In this document: positions 7,405-17,500 of the stretch, piece by piece
How positions within the stretch are numbered: position 1 is the first letter of the stretch
Layout of the letters: each line of letters starts with the position of its first letter
DNA from: Saccharofermentans sp.
Lineage (GTDB): Bacteria > Bacillota > Clostridia > Saccharofermentanales > Saccharofermentanaceae
Direction of reading: 5' to 3'
NCBI GenBank assembly: GCA_024685385.1
Contig: JAIKVV010000112.1
Span: 1 to 45,357 of the forward strand
DNA length: 45,357 bases
Program-made: the position numbers and the translations under genes
The notes under the pieces: model-generated
What the model was told of the DNA's origin: nothing
Seen by the model: only the letters and a program-made list of their open reading frames with translations
The model's database searches: none

Positions 7405-8454
7405 ATGATCAAAGTCAGCATTATCGGAGCCACAGGCTATGTCGGATGTGAACTCGTACACGGGTTTGCAGCTCATCCCGAATTTGAACTCGTACATTTG
7501 ACGAGCAGGACTTTCGCGGGACAAAAGTTTTCGGACATCTATCCCGTGTTCCGCGGCGTCTGCGATATCGTCCTCTCTGATGATGACGTGGAGGCGGCTG
7601 CAGCTGACTCGGATCTTGTCATAACGGCCCTGCCTCACGGCGTATCTTCCGCCAAGGTTCCCGCAATACTTGCCAAGGGCTGCAAGGTCATCGACCACTC
7701 CGGCGACTTCAGATACAAGAACGTTGAGACTTACGAGAAGTCCTATAAGTTAGATCACCCCGCACCGGAACTTCTGGAGGAAGCCGTATACGGCCTGCCC
7801 GAGTTCTACCGTGATGAACTCGCAACGGCAAGGCTCGTTGCAAACCCCGGCTGCTATCCGACATGTTCGCTCATCGCTCTTGCGCCCTTCCTTGCGCAGG
7901 GTCTGATCGATACGGATTCCATCATCATCGATGCAGTGTCGGGAGTATCGGGCGCAGGACGCAAGGCTGACCTGGCTTATTCTTTCTGTGAGACAGATGA
8001 AGCTTTCAAGCCCTACGGCGTCGTAGGCCACCGCCACACGACCGAGATCGAGGAGAAGTGCTCCTTCATCGCAGGCAAGGACATCAAGCTCACCTTCACG
8101 CCCCACCTTGCGCCTTTCAAGAGAGGCATGCTCGCAACGATCTACGTTAAGCCCTCCGAATGTTATAAAGACGTAACAACCGCATCGCTTTACGAAATCT
8201 ATAATGAGTACTATAAGGGGGAGACTTTCGTAAGAGTCCTTCCCGAAGGGACGCTCCCCGATGTCAAGGCCGTCAACGGCTCCAACTACATTGACGTCGG
8301 CGCGGCATACGATCCCGAGACCGGCATGATCAAGCTCTTCTCCGCGCAGGATAACCTGGGCAAGGGCGCAGCTCTCCAGGCGATCCAGGCTGCCAACTGC
8401 ATGTTCGGCCTGCCGGAGGATACGGGACTTAAGAATGTGATAAGAGGTGTCTGA
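7405..8454 (+). CDS. argC: N-acetyl-gamma-glutamyl-phosphate reductase
   Basis: 349 aa. It reduces N-acetylglutamyl phosphate to the semialdehyde with NADPH, the third step of acetylated ornithine synthesis. The N-terminal dinucleotide fold has GATGYVG (about 9-15). The catalytic Cys is in ANPGCYPT (about 150), and the HRHTTEIE motif supplies the conserved His. Length is normal for the short ArgC type. It is first in argCBDF; an AGGAG SD precedes the ATG. Confidence 0.96.
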   Translation: MIKVSIIGATGYVGCELVHGFAAHPEFELVHLTSRTFAGQKFSDIYPVFRGVCDIVLSDDDVEAAAADSDLVITALPHGVSSAKVPAILAKGCKVIDHSGDFRYKNVETYEKSYKLDHPAPELLEEAVYGLPEFYRDELATARLVANPGCYPTCSLIALAPFLAQGLIDTDSIIIDAVSGVSGAGRKADLAYSFCETDEAFKPYGVVGHRHTTEIEEKCSFIAGKDIKLTFTPHLAPFKRGMLATIYVKPSECYKDVTTASLYEIYNEYYKGETFVRVLPEGTLPDVKAVNGSNYIDVGAAYDPETGMIKLFSAQDNLGKGAALQAIQAANCMFGLPEDTGLKNVIRGV

Positions 8455-8493
8455 TAAGGATACTTTTCGAAAAGATAAAGTGAGGAACAAGTT

Positions 8494-9426
8494 ATGGTAA
8501 GCAAGAATGAGATGCCCGACATCACGGGCGATATGCAGAGCATGGTAGAACGGGCCACCATCCTGACAGAGGCACTCCCCTACATCAGGAAGTTAAGGGG
8601 CCAGACGATCGTCATCAAGTACGGCGGCAATGCCATGGTCAACGAAGACTTGAAGCAGTCGGTGATGGATGACATCACCCTCCTTAAATACATCGGCATC
8701 AACCCGATCGTCGTTCACGGCGGCGGACCCGACATCAACAGCATGCTGAAGGCTGTCGGCAAGGAGTCCACTTTCGTCAACGGCTTAAGGTATACGGATG
8801 ACGAGACCATGCAGTATGCCCAGATGGTCCTGATCGGCAAGACCAACAAAGAGATCGTATCGCTCCTTTGCGGCAAGGGCGCCAAGGCCATCGGAATCTC
8901 CGGCATCGACGGTCACCTCATCGAAGCCGAAAAACTCGATAAGGATTCCGAAGGCAACCCGGTCGATATCGGCTACGTCGGCAAGATCAAGAACATCAAC
9001 ACAAAGGTGATCGAGATGCTCGCAAACGACGAATATATCCCGGTAATCGCCCCGATCGGAGTCGGCGCTGACGGCCAGAGCTACAACATCAATGCGGATA
9101 CGGTCGCATCCGAAGTCGCCGTGGCACTGAAAGCAAGCAAGCTCATGTTCTTAACGGATGTCGGCGGCGTGCTCGATAACGACAAGAACGTCATCCCCGT
9201 CCTTTCCGAAAAGGATGTTTCCGACTGCATCGCATCCGGCATCATCTCCGGCGGCATGATCCCCAAGATCGAAGGATGCCTTGATACAGTAAGGCGCGGT
9301 GTCGACCGTGCGCACATAATCGACGGCAGGATACCTCACAGCATCATCCTGGAGATATTCACCAAGAACGGTATCGGCACCATGATAGTAAAAGAAAAGA
9401 GGGAAAATTATGAATATAGAAAATGA
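8494..9426 (+). CDS. argB: Acetylglutamate kinase
   Basis: 310 aa amino-acid kinase that phosphorylates N-acetylglutamate. Motifs: IKYGGNAM (about 41-48), [10 protein letters not shown] (about 72-81), and the C-terminal [10 protein letters not shown]. The N-terminal helix before the kinase fold (about 5-30, ending in [12 protein letters not shown]) is the feature of arginine-sensitive hexameric enzymes, so feedback inhibition is likely (inference). The gene overlaps argD by 17 bp. Confidence 0.95.
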   Translation: MVSKNEMPDITGDMQSMVERATILTEALPYIRKLRGQTIVIKYGGNAMVNEDLKQSVMDDITLLKYIGINPIVVHGGGPDINSMLKAVGKESTFVNGLRYTDDETMQYAQMVLIGKTNKEIVSLLCGKGAKAIGISGIDGHLIEAEKLDKDSEGNPVDIGYVGKIKNINTKVIEMLANDEYIPVIAPIGVGADGQSYNINADTVASEVAVALKASKLMFLTDVGGVLDNDKNVIPVLSEKDVSDCIASGIISGGMIPKIEGCLDTVRRGVDRAHIIDGRIPHSIILEIFTKNGIGTMIVKEKRENYEYRK

Positions 9427-10657
9427 TCTGTATCTGATATCAGATTACGACAAGAAATACTGCATGCAGGTCTTCGGACCCCAGCAGATCGCATTTACAC
9501 ACGGCAAGGGCGTTTACCTTTACGACACCGAAGGCAAGAAATACATGGACATGATCGGCGGCATCGCCGTTAATTCCGTGGGTCACGGCAACCCCAAGCT
9601 CGTTAAGGCCATATCCGACCAGGCTAAGAAAGTCATCCACTGCTGCAACTACTATCTGATCCCGCAAAGATCCGAGCTCGCATATAACCTCTGCAGCAGG
9701 AGTTTTGCGGACAAGTGCTTCTTTGCAAACTCGGGAGCCGAAGCCAACGAGGGCGCGATCAAGTTAGCACGCGGCTACTTCTCCCACAAGGGGATCGATA
9801 AGTATGAGATCGTAACAGCCAAGATGAGCTTCCACGGAAGAACGATGGCAACCATAACGGCAACGGGGCAGCCCAAGTTCTCGGAGCCCTTCAAGCCCGT
9901 CGTTCCAGGCTTCAGATATGCCGAGTTCAACAATATAGATTCTTTCAAGGAGCAGGTAAATGACAAGACTTGCGCAATAATGCTCGAACTCATCCAGGGT
10001 GAGTCAGGCGTACATCCCGCAGATAAGTCTTTCGTTCTCGAGATCAAGAAGCTCTGCGAAGAGAAGGGCATCCTTCTCATAATCGACGAAGTCCAGACCG
10101 GCATCGGCAGGACGGGAACCCTCTTCTGCTACGAGCAGTACGGTATCAAGCCCGACATCATGACACTCGCAAAAGGTTTGGGCGGCGGTGTCCCGATCGG
10201 CGCAGTCCTTGCTACCAAGGAAGCCGCAACCGGCTTCCAGCTCGGCGACCACGGATCGACTTTCGGCGGCAACCCCCTGGCTTGCGCAGCAGCAAATGCG
10301 GTTCTCGAGATCATCTCCGAAAACCAGCTCTGCTTCAACGCAGGCACGATAAGCGAGTTCATCGTCGGCAAGCTTAACCAGATCAAGGAAAAGCGCGGCT
10401 ACATCAAGGAAGTCCGCGGCATGGGACTTCTGATAGGCATCGAGTTCGATGAGAGGATCATGGCATCCGGCATGAGGGATGCATTAAGGAACAAAGGCTT
10501 CCTCGTATCCTCGATCGGCAAGTCCGTCATCAGGATCGCGCCTCCCCTCATCATAAAGGAATCCGAAGCCGCCAAGTTCTGCTCGGCTTTGGAACAGGTA
10601 CTTAAAGAAACAGATAAGATCAACAAGAATAAGTTAGGATTGGAGCTTAAAAAATGA
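9410..10657 (+). CDS. argD: Acetylornithine aminotransferase
   Basis: 415 aa class III PLP aminotransferase. It converts N-acetylglutamate semialdehyde and glutamate to N-acetylornithine. Visible motifs are [18 protein letters not shown], the [13 protein letters not shown] segment with the PLP-ring Asp, and [13 protein letters not shown] with the Schiff-base Lys (about 254), followed by [13 protein letters not shown]. It starts inside the end of argB and its TGA overlaps the argF ATG by four bases, so the three genes should be translated in a coupled way. Confidence 0.95.
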   Translation: MNIENDLYLISDYDKKYCMQVFGPQQIAFTHGKGVYLYDTEGKKYMDMIGGIAVNSVGHGNPKLVKAISDQAKKVIHCCNYYLIPQRSELAYNLCSRSFADKCFFANSGAEANEGAIKLARGYFSHKGIDKYEIVTAKMSFHGRTMATITATGQPKFSEPFKPVVPGFRYAEFNNIDSFKEQVNDKTCAIMLELIQGESGVHPADKSFVLEIKKLCEEKGILLIIDEVQTGIGRTGTLFCYEQYGIKPDIMTLAKGLGGGVPIGAVLATKEAATGFQLGDHGSTFGGNPLACAAANAVLEIISENQLCFNAGTISEFIVGKLNQIKEKRGYIKEVRGMGLLIGIEFDERIMASGMRDALRNKGFLVSSIGKSVIRIAPPLIIKESEAAKFCSALEQVLKETDKINKNKLGLELKK

Positions 10658-11574
10658 AACACTACATCGATTTTCACGAAGACGTAAGTTTTGAAGATTT
10701 AGACAAACTCTTAGACATCGCAGTCGATCTGAAGGCGAAGACAAAGGCGGGCATCCCCCACCCGATTCTTTCCGGCAAGACCCTCGCCATGATATTCACG
10801 AAGTCTTCCACAAGAACACGTGTATCTTTTGAGGTCGGCATGTATCAGCTGGGCGGAATGGCTCTCTTCCTTTCCAATAACGACATCCAGATCGGCCGCG
10901 GCGAGACCATCTACGATACGGCTCATGTCTTATCCGGCATGGTCGACGGCATCATGATCCGTACATTCAAGCACTCCGACGTTGAAGATCTTGCAAAGTA
11001 CGGCTCGATCCCCGTCATCAACGGACTTACCGATGACCAGCATCCGACCCAGGCATTGGCTGACCTCCTTACCATCAAGGAACATAAAGGTGGCCTTAAG
11101 GGTCTTAAGCTCGCATACATAGGTGACGGCAACAATGTCGCAAATTCCCTCCTCCAGGCCTGCGCCAAGGCGGGAATGGATATCGCAGTCGCATCCCCTT
11201 CAGATTTCACATGCCCCGACAAGTATGTAAACCAGGCAAAGAAGGATGCCGAAGTAACAGGTTCCAAGATCTTAATGACCACAGATCCTTTCGAAGCAGC
11301 TGACGGCGCTGACGTCCTCTATGCGGACACATGGACATCCATGGGCCAGGAAGAGGAGAAAGCTAAGCGCGTCGAGATCTTCAAGGATTATCAGATCAAT
11401 TCCAAGCTCATGGGCGTTGCCCACAAGGATGCGATCTTCATGCACTGCCTCCCTGCATACAGGGGTTATGAAGTAACTGAAGACGTAATCGACGGACCTC
11501 AGAGCGTCGTTTTCGATGAAGCCGAGAACAGGCTCCATGCCCACAAGGCGATCCTCGTTCACTGCATGGGCTGA
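10654..11574 (+). CDS. argF: Ornithine carbamoyltransferase
   Basis: 306 aa transferase that makes citrulline from ornithine and carbamoyl phosphate. It shows the carbamoyl-phosphate site SSTRTRVSFEVG (about 50-61), the HPTQALADLL motif and the ornithine-site HCLPAYRG (about 268-275; most family members have HCLPAHRG). Coupled to argD by ATGA. Its stop overlaps the start of the next gene by one base (TGATG). Confidence 0.95.
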   Translation: MKHYIDFHEDVSFEDLDKLLDIAVDLKAKTKAGIPHPILSGKTLAMIFTKSSTRTRVSFEVGMYQLGGMALFLSNNDIQIGRGETIYDTAHVLSGMVDGIMIRTFKHSDVEDLAKYGSIPVINGLTDDQHPTQALADLLTIKEHKGGLKGLKLAYIGDGNNVANSLLQACAKAGMDIAVASPSDFTCPDKYVNQAKKDAEVTGSKILMTTDPFEAADGADVLYADTWTSMGQEEEKAKRVEIFKDYQINSKLMGVAHKDAIFMHCLPAYRGYEVTEDVIDGPQSVVFDEAENRLHAHKAILVHCMG

Positions 11575-12098
11575 TGGATTTCGAATTAAGGATTGCATTA
11601 CCCGGAGAAGCATACAAGATAGCCCTTCTCATAAGAGGGGCTATGTTGTCATACGGCAAGGATTCGCACATCCCCTACGGGATGCTGGAATCCCTGACCG
11701 AGAGCGTCGAATCCGTGGCAGACAGGATCAGCCGCGGACACTGCCTCTGTTTCTGGGACGGTCCCGAGCCCGTGGCAACAGTCACATTGACTGAAGTCGC
11801 AAACCCCATGAAGTACAGTTTTTCGGAAAAGACGATGAACTCACTTTCGGATATCGCGCCTGCAGGATATATCTCAAGATTTGCCGTAAGGAGCGATCTT
11901 AGGGATTCGGGTCTGGGCGTAAAACTGCTCGATGAAGCAGAAGCGCTTGCAAGAAGCCTCGGCATAAAAGGCCTGATACTGCATTCATCATCTGACAACA
12001 GATCCCTTTCAGCCTTCTATTCCAACCGCGGCTTCGTCCTCACCGACAGCGAAAAGAGCCGCGGCTACAACAGAGGCTTGTTCATCAAGAAGATCTGA
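11574..12098 (+). CDS. GNAT acetyltransferase coupled to argF
   Basis: 174 aa single-domain GCN5-related N-acetyltransferase. The acetyl-CoA pyrophosphate loop is RSDLRDSGLGVKLLDEA (about 100-116, RxxGxG type), and the C-terminal beta-strand and helix read LILHSSSDNRSLSAFYSNRGF. It is last in the arg operon and its ATG shares a base with the argF stop. No argJ or amino-acid-kinase-type argA is in the operon. A stand-alone short GNAT could be the N-acetylglutamate synthase, as short ArgA proteins are known in mycobacteria. The GNAT call is sure; the substrate is inference and could be unrelated. It ends 8 bp from a convergent gene with no visible terminator. Confidence 0.85.
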   Translation: MDFELRIALPGEAYKIALLIRGAMLSYGKDSHIPYGMLESLTESVESVADRISRGHCLCFWDGPEPVATVTLTEVANPMKYSFSEKTMNSLSDIAPAGYISRFAVRSDLRDSGLGVKLLDEAEALARSLGIKGLILHSSSDNRSLSAFYSNRGFVLTDSEKSRGYNRGLFIKKI

Positions 12099-12106
12099 AG
12101 GATCCG

Positions 12107-12973
12107 TCACTTGATATCGAATTCGGCAACAAGACTGTTTTCAGAATTGCCCCAACCGTCTTCCTCGAAAGTGTTATATTCTTTTTCTATCCTGTACCTG
12201 CCGCTCTCAAGTGTTCCATAGGGTGCAAGATTGCATTTAATGTCATGGCTTTCGCCTTCCGGAAGAACAACGGAACCGCCGGCAAAAGCTGCATATTCCA
12301 CCATAGGAATCGTGTACCATTCGCCGTCGATCTGTTTTTGCAGGGAAAAACCGGATCCGTATCCATAAGAACTGCCGGAGTCGTTCCTGAGCCTTATGGT
12401 TACGACATTATCATCAAGGCTTACAAAAGATAGGGATACTCCGTCCTTCTCGCTCGGCATGGCACCCTCCTTGCGGTAAAACCTCACATCATGGGGACCC
12501 AGCCATGCGGAGTTCGGAAAATATATGCCGCTATCATATGTCTTCATATCAGGATCGGAAGTGCTTTCAAATAAAGAAGCAAGATCATATTCGGCTTTAT
12601 AAACGGACCCGTCTTCCTTGACCCATAAACCGTTGCTGTATGCCAGCTTCTGATGACCCGTGATCCCGCCCATGGTCAGACCGTAGCAGGGAATGCTGAA
12701 ATCTTTAATCAAAGAATCCTTAACGGCCCTTATCTTGAGATTATTGATCTCGTCGATTATCTTTTGTTCCTTTTCATCGTCAACGATCCACTTTTCCTTC
12801 ACGGTCTTTCCGTCAAAATAGTAAAGCATCATGGCACAATTTTCAGGTTTGGCATCCTGAAGCATCGGGGCGACATCCGCCCTGTTCAGATCCATGCTCT
12901 TGATTCCCGCATAGAATATCAGCACAAATATGCATACCATTAGGATAATCAGAAATCCTGATCTTGTTTTCAT
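12107..12973 (-). CDS. Membrane-anchored Ig-like extracellular protein
   Basis: 288 aa. A single N-terminal hydrophobic segment (about 7-25) without a lipobox Cys suggests a membrane anchor or uncleaved signal. The C-terminal 110 residues (VSLSFVSLDDNVVTIRLRND to the end, with a GRYRIEKEY strand) look like the bacterial Ig-like Big_14 type seen in surface proteins of Clostridia. The middle part is unrecognised. It follows the sigma/anti-sigma pair after 62 bp, with a GGGGGG SD, so it probably belongs to their regulon or sensory apparatus. Confidence 0.75.
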   Translation of the reverse strand: MKTRSGFLIILMVCIFVLIFYAGIKSMDLNRADVAPMLQDAKPENCAMMLYYFDGKTVKEKWIVDDEKEQKIIDEINNLKIRAVKDSLIKDFSIPCYGLTMGGITGHQKLAYSNGLWVKEDGSVYKAEYDLASLFESTSDPDMKTYDSGIYFPNSAWLGPHDVRFYRKEGAMPSEKDGVSLSFVSLDDNVVTIRLRNDSGSSYGYGSGFSLQKQIDGEWYTIPMVEYAAFAGGSVVLPEGESHDIKCNLAPYGTLESGRYRIEKEYNTFEEDGWGNSENSLVAEFDIK

Positions 12974-13035
12974 GTTGTTCCCCCCTTTATATAATGAGCA
13001 TTAATGCACATAAGAAACTCCCCTGTCTTATGATA

Positions 13036-13677
13036 TCACGATCCTTCATATACTGAACAGTAGTCATCGGTGAAAGCATTGCCGTCAAAAGACAGGAAAT
13101 AGTATTCATAGTATCCTTGGCTTCCATGCAATTCCTTATAAAAAAGTATCAATATGGGATCATCTCCGGATGCATCCGGCCTTGCGAAGACTTTACATCC
13201 GATTATGTCCGGATTCCTGCAGTAGGTCACTTCGCCGATGTGTTCACCAAGATCCTTTTTGGGATCAACCCGATAACCCTCTTCGGGAAGACCATACTTT
13301 TTTCTGATGCTGCTGTCACAAAGTTTATATCTTTTGTCTCCGACCGTTATTGTTTCGGGCCTGTTTACGGGATCAGTTCCTGCCTGGGCGTAAGCGTGAG
13401 TGACATCATCTTCCGTTTCTGCTGTTAATGCAGACTCGACCAAAGAATTCACGCTTTTTATCTCGGTATTTTGAAGCTCTACGTTTGGAGAATAGCGGTA
13501 ATTTATTAATGCCTTGATCCCTATCAGCGCGAGCAGAACGGCACACATCGAAGATGCGAGCCCGATATAAAAGCCGGGGCGGATCCTTGTAACCTTGGCA
13601 TGCCTTGCTTCTTCGAGCTCGGCAACCAGGTCGTCATCCACTTCAGATATTGCCATTAACAGTTCTTCTGATGTCAT
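13036..13677 (-). CDS. Membrane anti-sigma factor candidate
   Basis: 213 aa. A short cytoplasmic N-terminus (about 30 residues, starting SEELLMAISEVDDDLVAELEEA), one transmembrane helix (about 36-58), then an extracellular domain with no family I recognise. The ATG overlaps the sigma-factor stop by four bases, the standard layout of an ECF sigma and its regulator. The cytoplasmic part is too short for a classical zinc-ASD and has no HxxxCxxC. Function is inferred from context. Confidence 0.75.
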   Translation of the reverse strand: MTSEELLMAISEVDDDLVAELEEARHAKVTRIRPGFYIGLASSMCAVLLALIGIKALINYRYSPNVELQNTEIKSVNSLVESALTAETEDDVTHAYAQAGTDPVNRPETITVGDKRYKLCDSSIRKKYGLPEEGYRVDPKKDLGEHIGEVTYCRNPDIIGCKVFARPDASGDDPILILFYKELHGSQGYYEYYFLSFDGNAFTDDYCSVYEGS

Positions 13678-14231
13678 GTTAATCCCTTCTCCCTTAGAAC
13701 ATCCTTAAGCTCTTTTCTCATCCTGAAGAGCATCGTGTTGATCCTGTTTTCCGAATATCCCGTTTTCTCTGCGATCGAAGACACCTTCTCAAGATCAAAA
13801 TATCTTCTCATGAAGATGATCCTCTTCTCTTTTGACTGCCCGCGGAGGAAATCCGAGATCGCCGATGCAAGTTCCTTATGTTCCGATCCTTCTTCGGCAG
13901 CGCTGCCTGATTCCAGGCACTGTTCAAGTTCATTTGAAAGTTCCACGATATATCCCTTCCGCTTAAGCCTATTGTCGTGAATACATCGGTTGATCGATAT
14001 ATTCCTTATGATCTTCGAAAGAAAAGACGACAGATAATCGCGCGGCTCATTGGGAGGGATCCGGTTCCAGGCCTCGAGATAAGTGTCGTTCTCACACTCC
14101 TCCGATGTCTCCTGATTCTCCGTGATCCTGTAAGAAATGCTCCTGAGCATGCGGCCGTATTTGTCGGCCGAGTGCTTTATAGCCATTTCGTCACGAGCAA
14201 GATAAAGATCTACGATCTTACCGTCATCCAT
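13674..14231 (-). CDS. ECF-type RNA polymerase sigma factor
   Basis: 185 aa sigma-70 family protein with region 2 (about 15-85, including EECENDTYLEAWNRIPP and FLSKIIRNISINR) and region 4 (about 130-180: RIIFMRRYFDLEKVSSIAEKTGYSENRINTMLFRMRKEL). No region 3 and no region 1.1. It heads a three-gene operon with an anti-sigma candidate and an Ig-like surface protein. The SD is AAGGAAAGG just before the ATG. No confident self-promoter could be read, and the upstream gap is dominated by a palindromic repeat. Confidence 0.93.
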   Translation of the reverse strand: MDDGKIVDLYLARDEMAIKHSADKYGRMLRSISYRITENQETSEECENDTYLEAWNRIPPNEPRDYLSSFLSKIIRNISINRCIHDNRLKRKGYIVELSNELEQCLESGSAAEEGSEHKELASAISDFLRGQSKEKRIIFMRRYFDLEKVSSIAEKTGYSENRINTMLFRMRKELKDVLREKGLT

Positions 14232-14327
14232 TCTCTTTCCTTTCCTTCAACAGGCGCCTTCACTATATATAGCAACATCCATGAGATTATCTTACACTGA
14301 ATTTTATTTTTTTCGCGAAAAGAAAAA
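14232..14327. other. Upstream region of the sigma operon
   Basis: About 100 bp between the sigma-factor ATG and the repeat array. It is AT-rich, with TATATATAG at about 14263-14271 as one possible -10 but no convincing -35. A short perfect dyad TTTTCGCGAAAA-type sequence is present near 14311-14322 (TTTCGCGAAA). No gene is supported. Confidence 0.4.
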
Positions 14328-14470
14328 TTGGCGGAAACAATGCAAAATGTTGGCGATATCGCCAACAAAACATGACATTTCCGCCAACAACGCACCCATA
14401 CACCCGAAATTGGCGGAAACAGCCCGAAATGTTGGCGAAACCGCCAACATTTCTATGGTTTTGCGCCAAC
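14328..14470. repeat. Tandem 82-bp palindromic repeat (two units)
   Basis: Two units in direct repeat with an exact 82-bp offset (14328 and 14410). Each unit has half-sites TTGG, TTGG, CCAA, CCAA at start spacings 22, 12 and 22. Unit 1 holds the perfect palindrome GTTGGCGATATCGCCAAC (14349-14366). Unit 2 has a 10-bp stem AATGTTGGCG/CGCCAACATT with a 4-base loop (14428-14451). The outer arms TTGGCGGAAA and TTTCCGCCAA in unit 1 also pair. It has no coding potential. Confidence 0.9.
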
Positions 14471-14498
14471 AATTGAAATACCGGAGATAATAAGCAAC

Positions 14499-14524
14499 AA
14501 AAATGCTGCCCGCGAGGAACAGCA
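14499..14524 (-). terminator. Terminator of the pilus operon
   Basis: TGCTG...CAGCA stem (14504-14524) with an additional CC/GG pair inside. On the minus strand it is followed by TTTTTG (14503-14499). It lies 24 bp beyond the stop of the giant adhesin gene. Confidence 0.75.
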
Positions 14525-14547
14525 CCTTCTTTCAGTTATCATAACGA

Positions 14548-17500
14548 TCAGGGATTGAGCCTGATCTTGGGAGTCCTGATCTTCCTTACGGGCTGGTCCT
14601 TCTTCTTTTTCTTATCGTTCTCCTTGCCGATGAAGAGGCCTGCTCCCAGGATCATTATCAGCACGAACGGCAGCATGTGGAATGCAACGCCGGTAGGTGC
14701 AACCAGGAGTTTCTCGTTGGATACGGTCAGGAGGAACTTAGTCTCCGCAGATCCCGTGAGTTCCGCATAATCACAGTCGCTGGTCTTTATTTGCTCATCT
14801 TCGGGAAGAGCGTTATTGACGGTGATCCTGATGTCGGCAACGGTCTTATATCCTGCGGGAGCTGACTGCTCAGCAAGGTAGTAGTTGCCGTTTTCGAGCG
14901 AGATATCGATGCTGGTAACGCCGGACTCGGTATATACCATCATACCGTCAGCGCCGGATGTCAGTGTGAAGAGGGTGTTCTGCGTGCCACCTACGAGGTT
15001 ATAGAGGCGGAATACGGCGCCCTCCACGGGATCTCCTGTTTCCTTATCGATCTTCTTAAGGTTCAGCACGACGGATGCAGGACGGTTGATGTAGTTGATG
15101 TCGCTGTTGCCGGTCTCTGAGATCGGGACAGTTGTCGTATCGGTACGGATCGTATTGACGTAAGCTGCAAATCCGGGCGCATTCTCCTGAACCTGCAGGA
15201 AGTAACCAACGGGAAGTTCGCTGAATGTTATCTCACCGTGGTCTTCGAGAGCGAACGAGATTACGTCGCCTGATACCGTTGCGCCGAGCGCTTCGGCCAT
15301 AGCCTTGATCTCAGCGGAGATCTCTTCTCCCGATGCGGCGCTTGCCGTCTTAAGGATCTTTGCCGTAAATGCGAAAAGCGTTCCCGGATCAGGAGGCGTC
15401 TGACCTGCAGCCACCTGAACATTCTTGGTGATCTTGTAACTTCCGGTCTTAAGGGTATTTACGAATTCGATCGTATCTTCCTGCTCGATATCTCCTATCG
15501 TGTAGCTGAGAGCCTCTGTCTTAGTCTCGCCTGCCAGACCTACGGTGGTCACATAATCTTCTTCAGCATCCTGTGTTACGGTCAGCTTATAGCCGCGAGG
15601 GAGATCTTTAATGGTATATACCTCGCCGTCCGTCAAGGTGAAGGTCAGGTCCTTCCTGTCGTTGCTGTAAGAATATGTGCTCTCTCTGAACGAAGGGAAA
15701 GGCACGCTGGTATCGCCGTTCCAGATGGTAGCGTGATAGGTGAATTCCTTGGTCTTGCTGCCGTAGCCCGGAACGCTGTTAGTAACAACGATATCATATG
15801 TATCACGGGTGTTCGTGAATGTGATGCCACCGCCTTCGGAAAGAACATTTTCAAGCGTGAATGTCTTGCCGCTCCTATCGTTGCTGTCTGCATCGTTAAC
15901 GGATTCTGCAGTCCAGCCGGAAGCTGTCTCCACGACAGTCACCTTGCCTCCGATCGGCACGCCGCGCATGAGTTCGGTCTCGCCGTCCTTAAGCATTACG
16001 GATGTTCCGGCATACCGGGAAGGCGTAACGTCATTGCCGTCGGCATCATAATAGGTAATTCCGAATGCAAACGACTCATTGCCCGTGATGTAATCATCAG
16101 GCGTTACGATCTTCTTCAAAGCAACATCCGTATTGGTGCGGGTGTTGGTGAATCCAACGGGAATCTCGGTTTCGTTGGAATATGCGGCTGTACCGGATAA
16201 GGTGTAGGTTCTGGTACCACCAGTCGCATTATTTAATGTAGGTGTTCCTCCGCCGAATGTCGTCACGGTTCCGTTGTCTGTAACTGTAGCAGGCTGCCCG
16301 TTGATCGAAACAGTAACCGTATAATTCGGATCCGATACTTCAGTTATCTTAAGAGACTGGAAGAAAACGCTCAAACTATAGGTACCGTTTCGACTGATCG
16401 TAATCGTTTGTGATGAATTGAAATACAGAGGCAACGTGATGGTTTCGCCATCCTTTAAACTGAATGACTGCGTTTCACCATCTGATGTGCTCGACTGTAA
16501 ACTACCTAAAGTCCAACGGTTTGTACTGTTTCTGGTTATTGATCTGGTATACGTTGTTGTCGTATACTCGGCCGTAAAGGTAAATTCCTTATCCGTCTGT
16601 TCTGACGTCAGAGGAGAGCCGTCACCGTTTACGACAGTCTTGGTTACCGTAATATCGATATGCTCTGCCTGGATCCAGGATGTGTAAAGATCCAGATCTT
16701 CAGATACCGGAGTGCCGAACTCATAGATATCAGTAATCTCATCTATCGCCTTGGCCTGATTCTGGTGACTGGTCACCGTGACCCAGCGGTAGAAGAGGTT
16801 GCCCGTATTCCATGTCGGTTGAGCGGGCATCCTTACCGTGTCGCCTTTGGCGAGAGTTACAGTATGCGTATAGTTGCTGCCCAGAACGAAGTATTCATTA
16901 TCCGTATCGCGCCATGTGTGATTATTTGTAAGATGGAATGTTACAGTTACTGTCTCGCCCCAGACTGCATAGAGAGTCATGCCGGAACTGACTTCGGTAT
17001 TGAAGTTCCAGAGGAGGCTGTTCTTGATGACCGTCATGTTGTTAATTCCTTCTGCCGCATTCGTTCCGCGGAGCGTATATCCTGCAGGATCGCATGCAGC
17101 AGCATCGGGATCCGTGGTCCAGCCGACAAAGGTATAACCGGATCTTACGGGATCTGAAGGCTTTGTTGCTTTGGCAGTATTACCGTTGCTGAGATCAACG
17201 GGCTCATAAGGAAGTCCGTCTTCATCAACATATACGAGAGAATCGTCAGTAATTACAGTCTGGTAATCAATGCCTGTTCTGGTATCCGTCCAGTTGCCGC
17301 CATTGCAATCGAAGAATATCGTATCAATTCCGTCAAAGTAGACATGCACTCCTTCAGGATCCGAATGGAGCGTATCAGTCAGTTCGTAGGCTGCGCCGGA
17401 AGATCTGTAAGCGGCAGCCGTTGTCTGGACTGTCTGGGATTCATCGAACCAGCTCGTGATATTCAGGAGCTGCGAATTGTTGGTATTAGTTCCGTTAATG

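Noticed and set aside
14328..14470. Possible CRISPR array or integron attC sites
   Set aside because: Only two units, no spacer/repeat alternation, no cas or integrase genes, and the CGCCAAC ends do not fit the RYYYAAC core.
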